64,000 bases of DNA, from NCBI RefSeq assembly GCF_900107415.1, contig NZ_FNPX01000004.1, positions 1-64,000 of the forward strand, given 5' to 3'. The stretch is from Jannaschia faecimaris (lineage in GTDB: Bacteria; Pseudomonadota; Alphaproteobacteria; Rhodobacterales; Rhodobacteraceae). Below are positions 1 through 7,926 of the stretch, one piece after another. The notes beneath the pieces are model-generated. The model was not told the origin of the DNA. It saw only the letters and a list, made by a program, of their open reading frames with translations, and made no database searches. The position numbers and the translations under genes are program-made. The stretch's first letter is position 1. Every line of letters starts with the position of its first letter.

Positions 1-276
1 TCATCTTGCATCCTTGGCGAAGTACGCGGCGGCCTTTTTTAAGATATCGCGCCCCCCAGTCATCCGCGCCAGCTCGCGCTTGAGCCTCCGGTTCTCAGCC
101 TCGTGGTCCACAGATGATGCCTGTGACGCGGCTTTCGCATACAACTTCATCCATTTGTAGAGCGAGTAAGTGCTGACGCCTAAGCGCTCTGAAACCTCAC
201 GAACGGCGTACCCCCGCACTGCAATCTGATGCACCGCATCACGCTTAAAATCTTCACTGAAATTTGGCTTCCCCAT
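1..276 (-). CDS. IS3-family transposase OrfA
   Basis: A 91-residue protein with an N-terminal helix-turn-helix (about residues 6-45, containing VREVSERLGVSTYSLYKWMK) and a C-terminal leucine-zipper-like helix (residues 55-85) ending in ERDILKKAAAYFAK-type sequence, the standard layout of IS3 OrfA. Near the 3' end the minus strand reads TTA AAA AAG, which contains the A AAA AAG slippery heptamer used for -1 frameshifting into OrfB to make the OrfAB transposase. OrfB would continue left of the window. OrfA alone binds the IS ends and limits transposition. Confidence 0.85.
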   Translation of the reverse strand: MGKPNFSEDFKRDAVHQIAVRGYAVREVSERLGVSTYSLYKWMKLYAKAASQASSVDHEAENRRLKRELARMTGGRDILKKAAAYFAKDAR

Positions 277-318
277 AACGGCCTCCCTGCCTCAAAATTA
301 GGGAAGAAAGCGTCTACA
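1..318 (-). mobile_element. IS3-family insertion sequence, right end (orfA side)
   Basis: The element enters from the left edge, so orfB and the other terminal repeat lie outside the window. The likely right tip is near 318: read on the minus strand the DNA there begins TGTAGACGC, and IS3-family ends start with TG. About 40 bases separate this tip from the orfA start. The exact end cannot be fixed without the opposite inverted repeat and the target duplication. Confidence 0.7.
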
Positions 319-845
319 ATACTGGGGGCTATTCAAGGGGCTATTCAGGGGTTGGTCCTCGACCTGCAGCACATCGTGTGTCACTCGCGTAGCGGCGTCA
401 GCGGGAGAAACCGCGCAGGTAGTTGAAGAACTATCCGGCACGCGGCGAGTACATCGGCCCGGTCTGAAGATACATTTAATGTAATAATGGGGCCGCGCCT
501 TTGACACCGGCCCCTTTTGCCTTGGGTTGGGTGCTAATCCAAACGCCACTTTAACGCGCAGTTGGGCAGGAGATCTGTGCGGTTGTCCTGTCACCAGCGC
601 ATGGGACGAGACAATCATCTCCGCAGGATACTGCTCCCCCGTGACAAGTCCACCGTCAGGAGCGTGGCAGATTGCGCGCCTGCGAACATCGAAGGGTAGG
701 GGTTCACCAATATCCAAATGGCCCAGCCTCGCGGCACCCATATCGCCCAATTGTCCTGAGCGGCACGGTCACAATCAGCGCGCCGGCGGGGTTACCTGCG
801 GCTGCCGACCACGCCGCTCAGGGGGGCGGTTCGAGTGCCTGTAGC
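319..845. other. Unassigned DNA between the IS and the ABC transporter
   Basis: No convincing gene is present. A 12-base period tandem (GGGGCTATTCA twice, 325-347) sits just outside the IS tip. Around 400-467 a short plus-strand reading frame ending TGA at 465-467 is followed closely by a terminator hairpin, as if this were the 3' tail of a gene whose front was removed by the IS. Open frames at 298-750 (minus) and 527-844 (plus) overlap each other and match no family I recognise. Confidence 0.4.
489..518 (+). terminator. Rho-independent terminator
   Basis: GGGGCCG (489-495) pairs with CGGCCCC (508-514) around a 12-base loop, followed by TTTT (515-518). The T-run lies on the plus strand, so it would end a rightward transcript arriving from the IS side. 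Confidence 0.6.
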
Positions 846-1643
846 TCAGACGCTCTCGACCCGTCGCGCCTGACGCCGATAAAGGAATTCCAGAACCTGC
901 TCGCGATAGCGCACGGCCCCTCTAGCGGTCGCCAGTTCCAGCCGGTCGCGGGGGCGATCGATAGCGACCGCCAAGTCATCCCCGATCTGCGCCGCCGGGC
1001 CGTTGGTCATCATCAAAATACGGTCTGAAAGAAGGATCGCCTCATCCAGATCATGGGTAACCATGACCGTTGTAGTCGCGGTATCTGCCATGATCCCCAT
1101 CAGCTCGTCTTGCAGGCTGGCCCGTGTCAGCGCGTCAAGGGCACCAAAAGGTTCGTCCAGCAGCAGCAGCGCGGGCTCCACGGCCAAGGCGCGGGCAATG
1201 CCGACTCGCTGCTTCATGCCACCCGAGAGTTCGGCCGGATAGCGCTTTGCAGCATGCGTCAGGTGCACCAGCTCAAGCGCTGCCGCGGTACGGTCGCTCA
1301 GCTCACTCTTGGATTCGGTCCTGCTGAAGACTTGTCTGACCCCCAAGAGTACGTTTTCAAAGCAGGTCAGCCACGGCAGAAGGGCATGGCTTTGAAACAC
1401 CATCGCGCGGTCCGGCCCGGGACCGGTGACCGGGCGGCTGTCGCATATGATCCGCCCGGTTGTTGGCTGCGTCAGCCCTCCGATCAGATCGAGCAATGTG
1501 CTCTTTCCGCAGCCGGAGTGCCCAATCAGAGTGGCGAATTCGCCCTTTTCGATTTCGAGCGAAATCCCGTCGAGCGCGACGAAATCCGGCTTGCCCTTGA
1601 TCGGGAAGCTTTTGGTCAGGTCCTGGATACTCAAATATGCCAT
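846..1643 (-). CDS. NitT/TauT-type ABC transporter ATP-binding protein
   Basis: A 265-residue ATPase that would power import through the adjacent permease. Walker A is GHSGCGKST (41-49), the signature is LSGGMKQRV (139-147) and Walker B is LLLDEP (160-165), all intact. The sequence after Walker B (FGALDALTR) is the form seen in nitrate, cyanate, taurine and sulfonate importers (NrtD/CynD/TauB/SsuB group). It starts 4 bases after the permease stop, so the two are co-translated. It is the last gene of a three-gene leftward operon. The substrate cannot be read from the ATPase; the nitrilase nearby suggests a nitrogen compound. Confidence 0.92.
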   Translation of the reverse strand: MAYLSIQDLTKSFPIKGKPDFVALDGISLEIEKGEFATLIGHSGCGKSTLLDLIGGLTQPTTGRIICDSRPVTGPGPDRAMVFQSHALLPWLTCFENVLLGVRQVFSRTESKSELSDRTAAALELVHLTHAAKRYPAELSGGMKQRVGIARALAVEPALLLLDEPFGALDALTRASLQDELMGIMADTATTTVMVTHDLDEAILLSDRILMMTNGPAAQIGDDLAVAIDRPRDRLELATARGAVRYREQVLEFLYRRQARRVESV

Positions 1644-1647
1644 TCGT

Positions 1648-2493
1648 TCACTCCTTGTGCGACCATCGGCGGCCGATCAGGCCCAACAGCGTGTCGAGTG
1701 CCAACCCCACGAGGCCGATCAAGACGATGGCGACGATCATGCTGGCGATGTCGAGGTTGTTCCATTCGTTCCAAATGAAATAGCCGATGCCGCTTTGCGT
1801 CCCGACCATCTCGGCTGCGACGATGACGAACCATGCGGTTCCAATCGAAATCCGCATCCCAGTCAGGATCATCGGCACGCTGGCCGGGAGGATCACCTGC
1901 CTGACATGGCCAAAGGACGACAGCCCGAAGACGCGGCTGACATTAATCCATTCGCGCCTGACCGAAGTCGCACCCACGGCCGTGTTGATCAGCATCGGCC
2001 AGACAGCGCAGATGAAGATGATGAAGATCGTTGCCGCAGAAGATGACCGCAAGATGTAGAGCGCCAGAGGCATCCAGGCCAGCGGAGATACTGGCCTGAG
2101 AATTTCGATGAACGGATTAACGATGCGGTGAAAGAGGGGCATGACCCCGAGTGCAAACCCGAGGGGCACGGCGACCACGGCAGCGATGACGAAGCCAAGC
2201 ATGACGCGGCCCAGCGAATAGATCATGTGCCATAAGATGCCGACGTCATTCGGGTTGGACCGGTCAAGCGCCCCGCCGGCCAACTCCACCGCCCGGACCA
2301 GTGTGGCACCGGGACCGGGGATGACGCTGGCGGTTGTTGCCTCGGCGCTTTTACCGGCCAACAGGGCGTATTCCCTGTCGACTTCCGACATTTCCTGAAC
2401 CGGGGCCAGCGTAAGCACGTGCCAAATGGCCACGAACAGAACGGCAAGCAGTATTGTCCCGATCCAGCTGTGATTTTCGAGGAGGTCTTTCAT
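1648..2493 (-). CDS. NitT/TauT-type ABC transporter permease
   Basis: Inner-membrane permease of about 281 residues with hydrophobic spans beginning at HSWIGTILLAVLF and a BPD_transp_1 core, including an EAA-like loop (RVFGLSSFGHVRQVILPASVPMILTG) that docks the ATPase. I start at the Met of MKDLLENHS (2493), 16 bases after the binding-protein stop. An upstream in-frame start would overlap that gene by about 120 bases and add a non-conserved tail. Residues after the first helix (about 35-85) form a periplasmic insertion before the transport domain. Confidence 0.88.
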   Translation of the reverse strand: MKDLLENHSWIGTILLAVLFVAIWHVLTLAPVQEMSEVDREYALLAGKSAEATTASVIPGPGATLVRAVELAGGALDRSNPNDVGILWHMIYSLGRVMLGFVIAAVVAVPLGFALGVMPLFHRIVNPFIEILRPVSPLAWMPLALYILRSSSAATIFIIFICAVWPMLINTAVGATSVRREWINVSRVFGLSSFGHVRQVILPASVPMILTGMRISIGTAWFVIVAAEMVGTQSGIGYFIWNEWNNLDIASMIVAIVLIGLVGLALDTLLGLIGRRWSHKE

Positions 2494-2509
2494 GAAATGC
2501 CAGACACCC

Positions 2510-3808
2510 TCAGAGGTAGTCTTCTGGCTTGCTTGAGTCGAAGGTTTCGCCGCCGATGGTTTCGGTGCCAAAGCCCACTTCAGGGGGCGTGCCACCCATC
2601 TCGGCCATGATGTCATGAGCTTGTGTTGCAAGCATCACCTCCTGCGCAAGCGCCTTGAAATCCATGTCTTGGTCGACGTAGTTCCAGCGTTTCAATTGAA
2701 CCATCATCCAGACCGCCGCCGAGTAGTGCGGGAATGGCTGGTAATCGACACGGCGGGGGTCTTCCTTGATATTGCCCAGCCCGTCAGCATAGCGCCCGCC
2801 CACAACCTGTTGGATCACCACTTCGGGCGCGTTCAGGTATTCCGGCCGCGACATGATTGCTGCCATGTCGCCCCGGTTCGCCGGGTCGGATACGTGGAGA
2901 CTGGAGGCGATGATCGCCCGGTAAATCGCCATAAATGTGTTCGGGTGCGCGTCGATCCAGGATTGCGTGGCCGTGACCGAGCAGCAGGGGTGACCATCCC
3001 AGAACTCCCTCGAGATCATGTGGATGAAGCCGGCATCCTCGTAGACTGCGCGCTGTCCGCCGGGCTCGCCGCCAAAGAAGCCGTCGATCGTGCCGACACG
3101 CAACATCGAGACGTATTCGGTCGGTGGCACAAGCCGATAACGAATATCGGTGTCCGGGTTCAAACCATGCTTAGCCAGATAAGCGCGCAGTTGCAGGTTC
3201 TGGTGGCTGTGTTCGAACGGTACGGCGAAGGTGAAGCCCTTCCAGTTGGCCGGATTGTTGTTGTCGGCGTGCCGCTTTGCCATAACCAGGGAGTTGCCGT
3301 TCTGGTTGAGAATGGACAACACCTTGGTCGGTATCGCCTGGCCACCAACGCCAGCGGACATAGTCAGCGCGACGGGCATTACCTGTTGCGAAATGTCGAG
3401 TTCACCGTTGATCATCTTGTCGCGGATGACCGGAACGCCGGGCACCTTGTTCAGCGTGACATTGAGTCCTTGCTTGGAATATTCACCCAATTCAGAGCCA
3501 TAGATCAGTGGTGCCGCGCAAGTGATCGGGAGGAAGCCGAGGTTCAGATCAGTCTTCTCGAGCGGCCCCGGCTCGGCTGCCATGGCTTTGAGGGTATCGA
3601 CCGGAAGGATCGTTGACAGCGCGCCCAGAACGGTCGCGGCTCCGACGGTGCGCAGAATGGTCCGGCGGGTCATTGGGTCGGGAAAGAGCCCGTGCAGAAG
3701 TGCCTGGTCCACGGCATCTGACATGACACTGTCATGGTCGCCTGTTAGGTGGTCGCTGCTGCCGCAAGTAAGACAGCCGCAAGGTGGCTGAAGTGAATTC
3801 TTGGTCAT
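2510..3808 (-). CDS. NrtA/CmpA-family substrate-binding protein with Tat signal
   Basis: A 432-residue periplasmic ligand-binding protein of the NrtA/CynA/CmpA group, for example LGFLPITCAAPLIYGSELGEY at the start of the mature domain. The start at 3808 is set by AGGAGAG six bases upstream. The N-terminus is unusual: a Cys-rich stretch PPCGCLTCGSS (about residues 8-18) precedes a twin-arginine export signal (TRRTILRTVG, then a hydrophobic run). Such pre-signal extensions occur in relatives whose cargo is folded before export; a bound metal is possible but unproven. First gene of the leftward operon, divergent from the LysR gene. Ligand unknown: nitrate, cyanate or a nitrile-derived anion are candidates. 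Confidence 0.85.
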   Translation of the reverse strand: MTKNSLQPPCGCLTCGSSDHLTGDHDSVMSDAVDQALLHGLFPDPMTRRTILRTVGAATVLGALSTILPVDTLKAMAAEPGPLEKTDLNLGFLPITCAAPLIYGSELGEYSKQGLNVTLNKVPGVPVIRDKMINGELDISQQVMPVALTMSAGVGGQAIPTKVLSILNQNGNSLVMAKRHADNNNPANWKGFTFAVPFEHSHQNLQLRAYLAKHGLNPDTDIRYRLVPPTEYVSMLRVGTIDGFFGGEPGGQRAVYEDAGFIHMISREFWDGHPCCSVTATQSWIDAHPNTFMAIYRAIIASSLHVSDPANRGDMAAIMSRPEYLNAPEVVIQQVVGGRYADGLGNIKEDPRRVDYQPFPHYSAAVWMMVQLKRWNYVDQDMDFKALAQEVMLATQAHDIMAEMGGTPPEVGFGTETIGGETFDSSKPEDYL

Positions 3809-3904
3809 TTTTCTCTCCTGTCGGTGTCTCCACCCTCGGCTTGTTTTATTGGATTTCCGAGGTTGTCCCGAAACGCTAGGCTCGAAAGGTCGCACAAACT
3901 ATCG

Positions 3905-3938
3905 CGCAAATTCGCAAGGTACTTTGCATGAATGCGCA
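3905..3938. promoter_or_regulatory. Putative LysR operator between importer and regulator genes
   Basis: An interrupted dyad: outer arms GCGCA (3905-3909) and TGCGC (3934-3938) surround GCAAGGTACTTTGC (3914-3927), itself nearly palindromic. It sits about 97-130 bases from the importer start and 114-147 from the LysR start, as expected for a divergent LysR-controlled region. The 19-mer at 3912-3930 matches 16 of 19 bases of the site at 4953-4971. Confidence 0.55.
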
Positions 3939-4051
3939 GCGTTTTTTGACTGCCTGATTATTTTGCAAGAACGATCCGTATGGCGGCAATGTAATCGTTA
4001 ACATTGCGTCAGGCGTATACTTTCGCCAATGCTCCGGCCAAGGAGATGGCA

Positions 4052-4948
4052 ATGTATAACTGGCACGATCTCACATTTTTTCTGGAATTGGCGCGTCTTG
4101 GGCGCCTGACTCCTGCTGCCCGACGTCTTTCGGTGGACTATACGACCGTCAGCCGCCGCATTGCCGAGTTGGAAAAAAGCCTGGGCGTGTCCCTCTTTGA
4201 GCGACGCTCTGAGGGGTTCGTGATGACGTCGGACGGGCATCGCCTTTTTGCCATTGCCGAAAAGATGGAAGTTCTCAGTTTCGAAATAACGGAATCTACG
4301 CAGGAAGCCACGGTTGAACCCGCCGGAAAGGTGCGTCTTGCGACGATGGAGGGCATCGCTGCCTTTTACCTTTCACGCAAACTGAAGGATTTTCACGACC
4401 TGCACCCGAACATTACTGTCGAACTGGTGACGGAAAGATACCTCCTGAACCTTACGAAACGTGAGGCGGATGTCTCGCTCAGCTTCATGCCGCCTGCGGG
4501 CCCGCGTCTTACCGTGGACAAGATCGGCCAGTTCGGTCTTGGGCTGTTTGCGTCGCGCGAATATCTGGACCGGCGGGGAGTTCCGCTTAATATCAATGAC
4601 CTGAACGAGCATGATTTCGTCGACTACGTCTCCGATATGGTCGAGATCGAAAATGTGCACTGGCTTCTGGACGTGCTAGACCCGGAAAACGTCGTCTTTC
4701 GGTCAACCAGCATGGCGGCGCAACAGCGGGCCGCCGCGTCCGGATTCGGGATTGCCCTGTTGCCGTTCTTTTCAGCCAAGACTGACCCGGCACTGATCCA
4801 GGTGCTGCCGAACAAGGTCCTGGTTAAACGCGATCTATGGCTTTCGGCCCACGAAGACACGGAATATCTGGCCCGGATCAAAGCCCTGCTGCGGTTCCTG
4901 CGCGAAGCTCTCTCCCAGGACTCCGACTATTTGAACGAACTGGCCTGA
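4052..4948 (+). CDS. LysR-family transcriptional regulator
   Basis: A 298-residue regulator with an N-terminal winged HTH (LTPAARRLSVDYTTVSRRIAELEKSLGVSLFER, about residues 16-48) and a C-terminal LysR substrate-binding domain. Start at 4052 because AAGGAG lies six bases upstream of MYNWHD; an earlier Met at 4046 abuts the Shine-Dalgarno. It is transcribed away from the importer operon and toward the molybdoenzyme and nitrilase genes, so it probably senses their substrate or product. Putative binding sites lie on both sides of the gene. Variant HTH with TTVSRR rather than the more common SAVSRQ is within family range. Confidence 0.9.
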   Translation: MYNWHDLTFFLELARLGRLTPAARRLSVDYTTVSRRIAELEKSLGVSLFERRSEGFVMTSDGHRLFAIAEKMEVLSFEITESTQEATVEPAGKVRLATMEGIAAFYLSRKLKDFHDLHPNITVELVTERYLLNLTKREADVSLSFMPPAGPRLTVDKIGQFGLGLFASREYLDRRGVPLNINDLNEHDFVDYVSDMVEIENVHWLLDVLDPENVVFRSTSMAAQQRAAASGFGIALLPFFSAKTDPALIQVLPNKVLVKRDLWLSAHEDTEYLARIKALLRFLREALSQDSDYLNELA

Positions 4949-4952
4949 ATCG

Positions 4953-4971
4953 TCGCAAGGTGATTTGCAGG
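4953..4971. promoter_or_regulatory. Second copy of the putative LysR operator
   Basis: TCGCAAGGTGATTTGCAGG lies just after the LysR stop and 65 bases before the molybdoenzyme start. It matches the 3912-3930 site at 16 of 19 positions and keeps the GCAA..TTGC arms. Its place upstream of a co-oriented gene argues for a separate regulated promoter here. Confidence 0.5.
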
Positions 4972-5035
4972 GTTTCAGGGCGGTTACCGTCTGATCGCTG
5001 GGGTACGTTGTGGAAACGACAACAGGGAGTATCTC

Positions 5036-6001
5036 ATGGCCGTGCGGATGGACCCGCCCACGACGACGCTGTCGATTCCGATGCAGCCCGCCGATATGCT
5101 CGACCAGATAACGCCCGTGTCGCAGATGATTTCCTTGTCGCATCTGGGTGTGCCGCAGATCCAGCGGTCCAATTGGCGGCTGAAGATCGACGGCCTGGTC
5201 GAACGCGCTGCGGAATTGACCTTCGATGACATCGCAGCTTATCCGAAGCACCGGATCGTCGCCGCCCATCAATGCGCGGGCAGCCCGTTGAATCCCCAGG
5301 TGCCGACCCAGAGGGTCTGCAACATGGTTTGGAGCGGGGCGCGCCTTGCTGACATCCTGGCAGATTGTGGACCATGTCTGGACGCCCGGTTCGTCTGGGC
5401 CACCGGGGCCGATCACGGAAGCTTTGCGGGTGTCGACGTCGAGAACTTTCAAAAGGATCTGCCGATAAGTCGGGTCGAAGAGGATGTTCTTCTGGCATAC
5501 GAGTTGAACGACGCTCCATTGCCGGATTTCGCGGGCTTTCCCGTCCGACTGTTCGTGCCGGGCTATTACGGAACGAACAGCGTGAAATGGCTGACGCATC
5601 TGCACCTTGCAACGGATCGCGCCGACGGCCCGTTCACGTCGAGATGGTACAACGACCCGATGCCGGACGGTCCGGCCCGACCGGTCTGGGCCATTGCGCC
5701 GGCCTCGTGCATTGTCACCTCGTCCGGTCAAAAACCGTCCGGGCCGCAGGAAGTCTGGGGATGGGCCTGGGGCGACCGGGGAATCGACCGGGTCGAGGTC
5801 TCAACTGACGGCGGCACATCATGGCACACAGCCGTGCTCGAACCAGCCGAGGATCGCGGCTGGCAACGATTCAGCCTTGAGTGGTCACCCAGCAAAGGCG
5901 CTGCGCTTCTGATGTCTCGGGCCTATTCCAGGACCGGTGACGTTCAACCGGCCAGCGGAGCACGCAATGCCATTTTTTCCGTCGCCGTTACCGTAACCTG
6001 A
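5036..6001 (+). CDS. Sulfite-oxidase-family molybdopterin oxidoreductase
   Basis: A 321-residue protein with the sulfite-oxidase Mo-pterin domain (about residues 25-215) and the C-terminal Mo-co dimerisation (Ig-like) domain (225-315, containing GWAWGDRGIDRVEVSTDGG). The conserved molybdenum-ligating cysteine is visible at Cys80 in AHQCAGSPLNP. No signal peptide is evident, so it is predicted cytoplasmic, unlike SorA or YedY. AGGGAG six bases upstream supports the start. It lies between a LysR gene and a nitrilase. The reaction is not known: family members oxidise sulfite or reduce S- or N-oxides. Confidence 0.87.
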   Translation: MAVRMDPPTTTLSIPMQPADMLDQITPVSQMISLSHLGVPQIQRSNWRLKIDGLVERAAELTFDDIAAYPKHRIVAAHQCAGSPLNPQVPTQRVCNMVWSGARLADILADCGPCLDARFVWATGADHGSFAGVDVENFQKDLPISRVEEDVLLAYELNDAPLPDFAGFPVRLFVPGYYGTNSVKWLTHLHLATDRADGPFTSRWYNDPMPDGPARPVWAIAPASCIVTSSGQKPSGPQEVWGWAWGDRGIDRVEVSTDGGTSWHTAVLEPAEDRGWQRFSLEWSPSKGAALLMSRAYSRTGDVQPASGARNAIFSVAVTVT

Positions 6002-6017
6002 TGGCAATGCGGAATTC

Positions 6018-6036
6018 TCGCAAAGGCGCGTGCAGG
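6018..6036. promoter_or_regulatory. Weak third copy of the operator ahead of the nitrilase
   Basis: TCGCAAAGGCGCGTGCAGG matches the 4953-4971 site at 13 of 19 positions, with both outer arms (TCGCAA and TGCAGG) kept and the centre lost. It lies in the leader before the preferred nitrilase start at 6108 and overlaps the alternative start at 6030. Confidence 0.3.
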
Positions 6037-6107
6037 TTTCCCAAATTCTGGCGGTCAGGCTTGCGCGTTACAAGCGTCCGATCCGAAACAGAAGAGGGCC
6101 TGACCCA

Positions 6108-7118
6108 GTGACCGCAATCGCAAATTCACCTCTTCCCAACCTGAAGGTCGCCGCCTGTCACGTCGCCCCGGTCTTTCTCGACACCGAAGCGACGGTTGCC
6201 AAAGCTGTTGACCTTATCGGTGAGGCCGCGCGGAACGGGGCCGAGGTCATCGTCTTTCCTGAATCCTACATTCCGGCCTTCCCCGTATGGGTGGCGCTGC
6301 AATCGCCCATCCAGTCGCACGATCTGTTCCGGGCATTTGCGCGGGCTTCGATCCGGATTGACGGCCCGGAGATCGCTCAGCTTCGCGAAGCGGCGCTCCA
6401 GCATGACGTTTATGTATCGGTTGGGTTCTCGGAGAGCACGGACGTCAGTCTGGGATGCCTATGGAATTCCAACGCGCTCATCGGGCCGGATGGTTCGCTG
6501 ATCAACCATCACCGCAAGCTGGTCCCAACCTACTACGAAAAGCTCGTTTGGGCGAGCGGGGACGCGGCGGGACTTCAGGTAAGCGAAACGCGGGCGGGTC
6601 GCATCGGAATGCTGATCTGCGGGGAGAACACAAACCCGCTCGCGCGTTATGCCCTCATGGCGCAGGGGGAACAGTTGCACCTGTCGACGTATCCCCCGAT
6701 CTGGCCGACCCGTCCATCAAGCGAAGCCGGAGGGTATGATCTCAAGTCAGCGATCCGGATCCGCGCGGGTGCTCATGCGTTCGAGGCCAAGGTATTCAAT
6801 GTGGTCGCTAGCGGTTTCGTTGACGCCTCCCTCCGCAAGGTCGTGGAAACGCTTGGTCCGGAGGCGCTTGAGACTTTCGACACCTGCGCACGCGGAGTCA
6901 GTATGGTGGTCGGGCCGACCGGCGAACAGATCGGAGGCGAGATGCAGGAGGATGAAGGCATCCTCTATTGCGACATCAGCCTCGCGGATTGTATCGAGCC
7001 GAAGCAGTTCCACGATGTCGTAGGTTATTACAACCGTTTCGACATTTTCCGTCTGGAGGTCGATCGCACACGGCGGCCCCCGGCGGAGTTCGTCGGCGGC
7101 TCGGCAAAGCAAGGGTAG
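6108..7118 (+). CDS. Aliphatic-type nitrilase
   Basis: A 336-residue carbon-nitrogen hydrolase that converts an organic nitrile to its carboxylic acid and ammonia. The catalytic triad is intact: Glu52 (VFPESYIP), Lys137 (HHRKLVPTYYEKLVW) and Cys171 (LICGENTNPL). The CGENTNPL block and the HRKL(V)PTYYE block are true-nitrilase forms, not amidase or cyanide hydratase. I prefer the GTG at 6108 (AGAGGG nine bases upstream, and the family core begins a few residues later); a GTG at 6030 would add 26 residues. Last gene of the rightward group; ammonia release fits a nitrogen-scavenging role. Confidence 0.9.
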   Translation: MTAIANSPLPNLKVAACHVAPVFLDTEATVAKAVDLIGEAARNGAEVIVFPESYIPAFPVWVALQSPIQSHDLFRAFARASIRIDGPEIAQLREAALQHDVYVSVGFSESTDVSLGCLWNSNALIGPDGSLINHHRKLVPTYYEKLVWASGDAAGLQVSETRAGRIGMLICGENTNPLARYALMAQGEQLHLSTYPPIWPTRPSSEAGGYDLKSAIRIRAGAHAFEAKVFNVVASGFVDASLRKVVETLGPEALETFDTCARGVSMVVGPTGEQIGGEMQEDEGILYCDISLADCIEPKQFHDVVGYYNRFDIFRLEVDRTRRPPAEFVGGSAKQG

Positions 7119-7334
7119 CTTTGCAATTGTCGGAAATAGCTTGCGACCCATCGTTCAGCCCGGCGGCATGATGGCAAGAAAACGTTCGTAAGATTGGCCG
7201 CCAATTCGCGCGACGGCTGTCGGCCGCGTCGGACGGGCTGCATTTCGACTACCTTGCCCGGACAACGTCGCCGGTCGGCGGTGGGGGCAGCGTGTTACGG
7301 ACTGTCCCTTCCTCCCGTTTAGACTGGATTGAGG

Positions 7335-7925
7335 TCAACGCAGGCTGAATACTGCCAGCCCCACGACCAGCAGCATCGACGCCGCCATCGCGATGTTGAT
7401 GCCCCGCTGGACCGCGCCGCTCAGGTTCAGGCTGCGCAGCCAGATGCCCAGACCCAGCCAACCGAAATGAATCGGCAGCCAGATGCTGTTCATGATGAGG
7501 AGTTTAATGCCAGCTTCCACCAATGGCGTGTCGGGCAGAAACGTAAACCCCGCGAACAGCGCCGTATTTACCGCGTAGGCCTTGGGGTTGATCGCCTGCA
7601 ATGCCAGGCCATCGCGGACACCTGGTTCGCGCGTCGCGGGGATAATGGCGATTGTCGTGCCGGCTGTGGCGATCCTGTAGGCTAGATACAGCAAATATCC
7701 GGTCGAGCCGAGGAACAGGGCGACCCGCAGGGGGGGCCACGCCAGAAGGATGGCCGCCACGCCCGATATCACGCCAAAGGCCACGATATTGGTCCCGATG
7801 AACAGGCCCATCATGTAACGCGTGCCCGCCCGTGGCCCGAAGGCGGACCCCACGCCCGCCGTCGACAGGACACCCGGCCCCGGCGTGATGATCAGGAAAA
7901 AGACTGCGGCGGCAAAAGTTAGCAT
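7335..7925 (-). CDS. LysE/RhtB-family exporter
   Basis: A 196-residue inner-membrane protein with about six hydrophobic spans and the family N-terminus (FFLIITPGPGVLSTAGVGSAFGPRAG). LysE/RhtB proteins export amino acids or related metabolites. It starts one base before the stop of the EamA transporter, the last gene in the long leftward catabolic operon. An efflux role for an overflow or toxic intermediate of the pathway is an inference from position. About 215 bases of non-coding DNA separate its end from the nitrilase. Confidence 0.85.
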   Translation of the reverse strand: MLTFAAAVFFLIITPGPGVLSTAGVGSAFGPRAGTRYMMGLFIGTNIVAFGVISGVAAILLAWPPLRVALFLGSTGYLLYLAYRIATAGTTIAIIPATREPGVRDGLALQAINPKAYAVNTALFAGFTFLPDTPLVEAGIKLLIMNSIWLPIHFGWLGLGIWLRSLNLSGAVQRGINIAMAASMLLVVGLAVFSLR

Positions 7926-7926
7926 T

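Noticed and set aside
298-844. Overlapping plus and minus frames next to the IS
   Set aside because: Neither shows motifs or ribosome sites; they exclude each other, so no gene is called.
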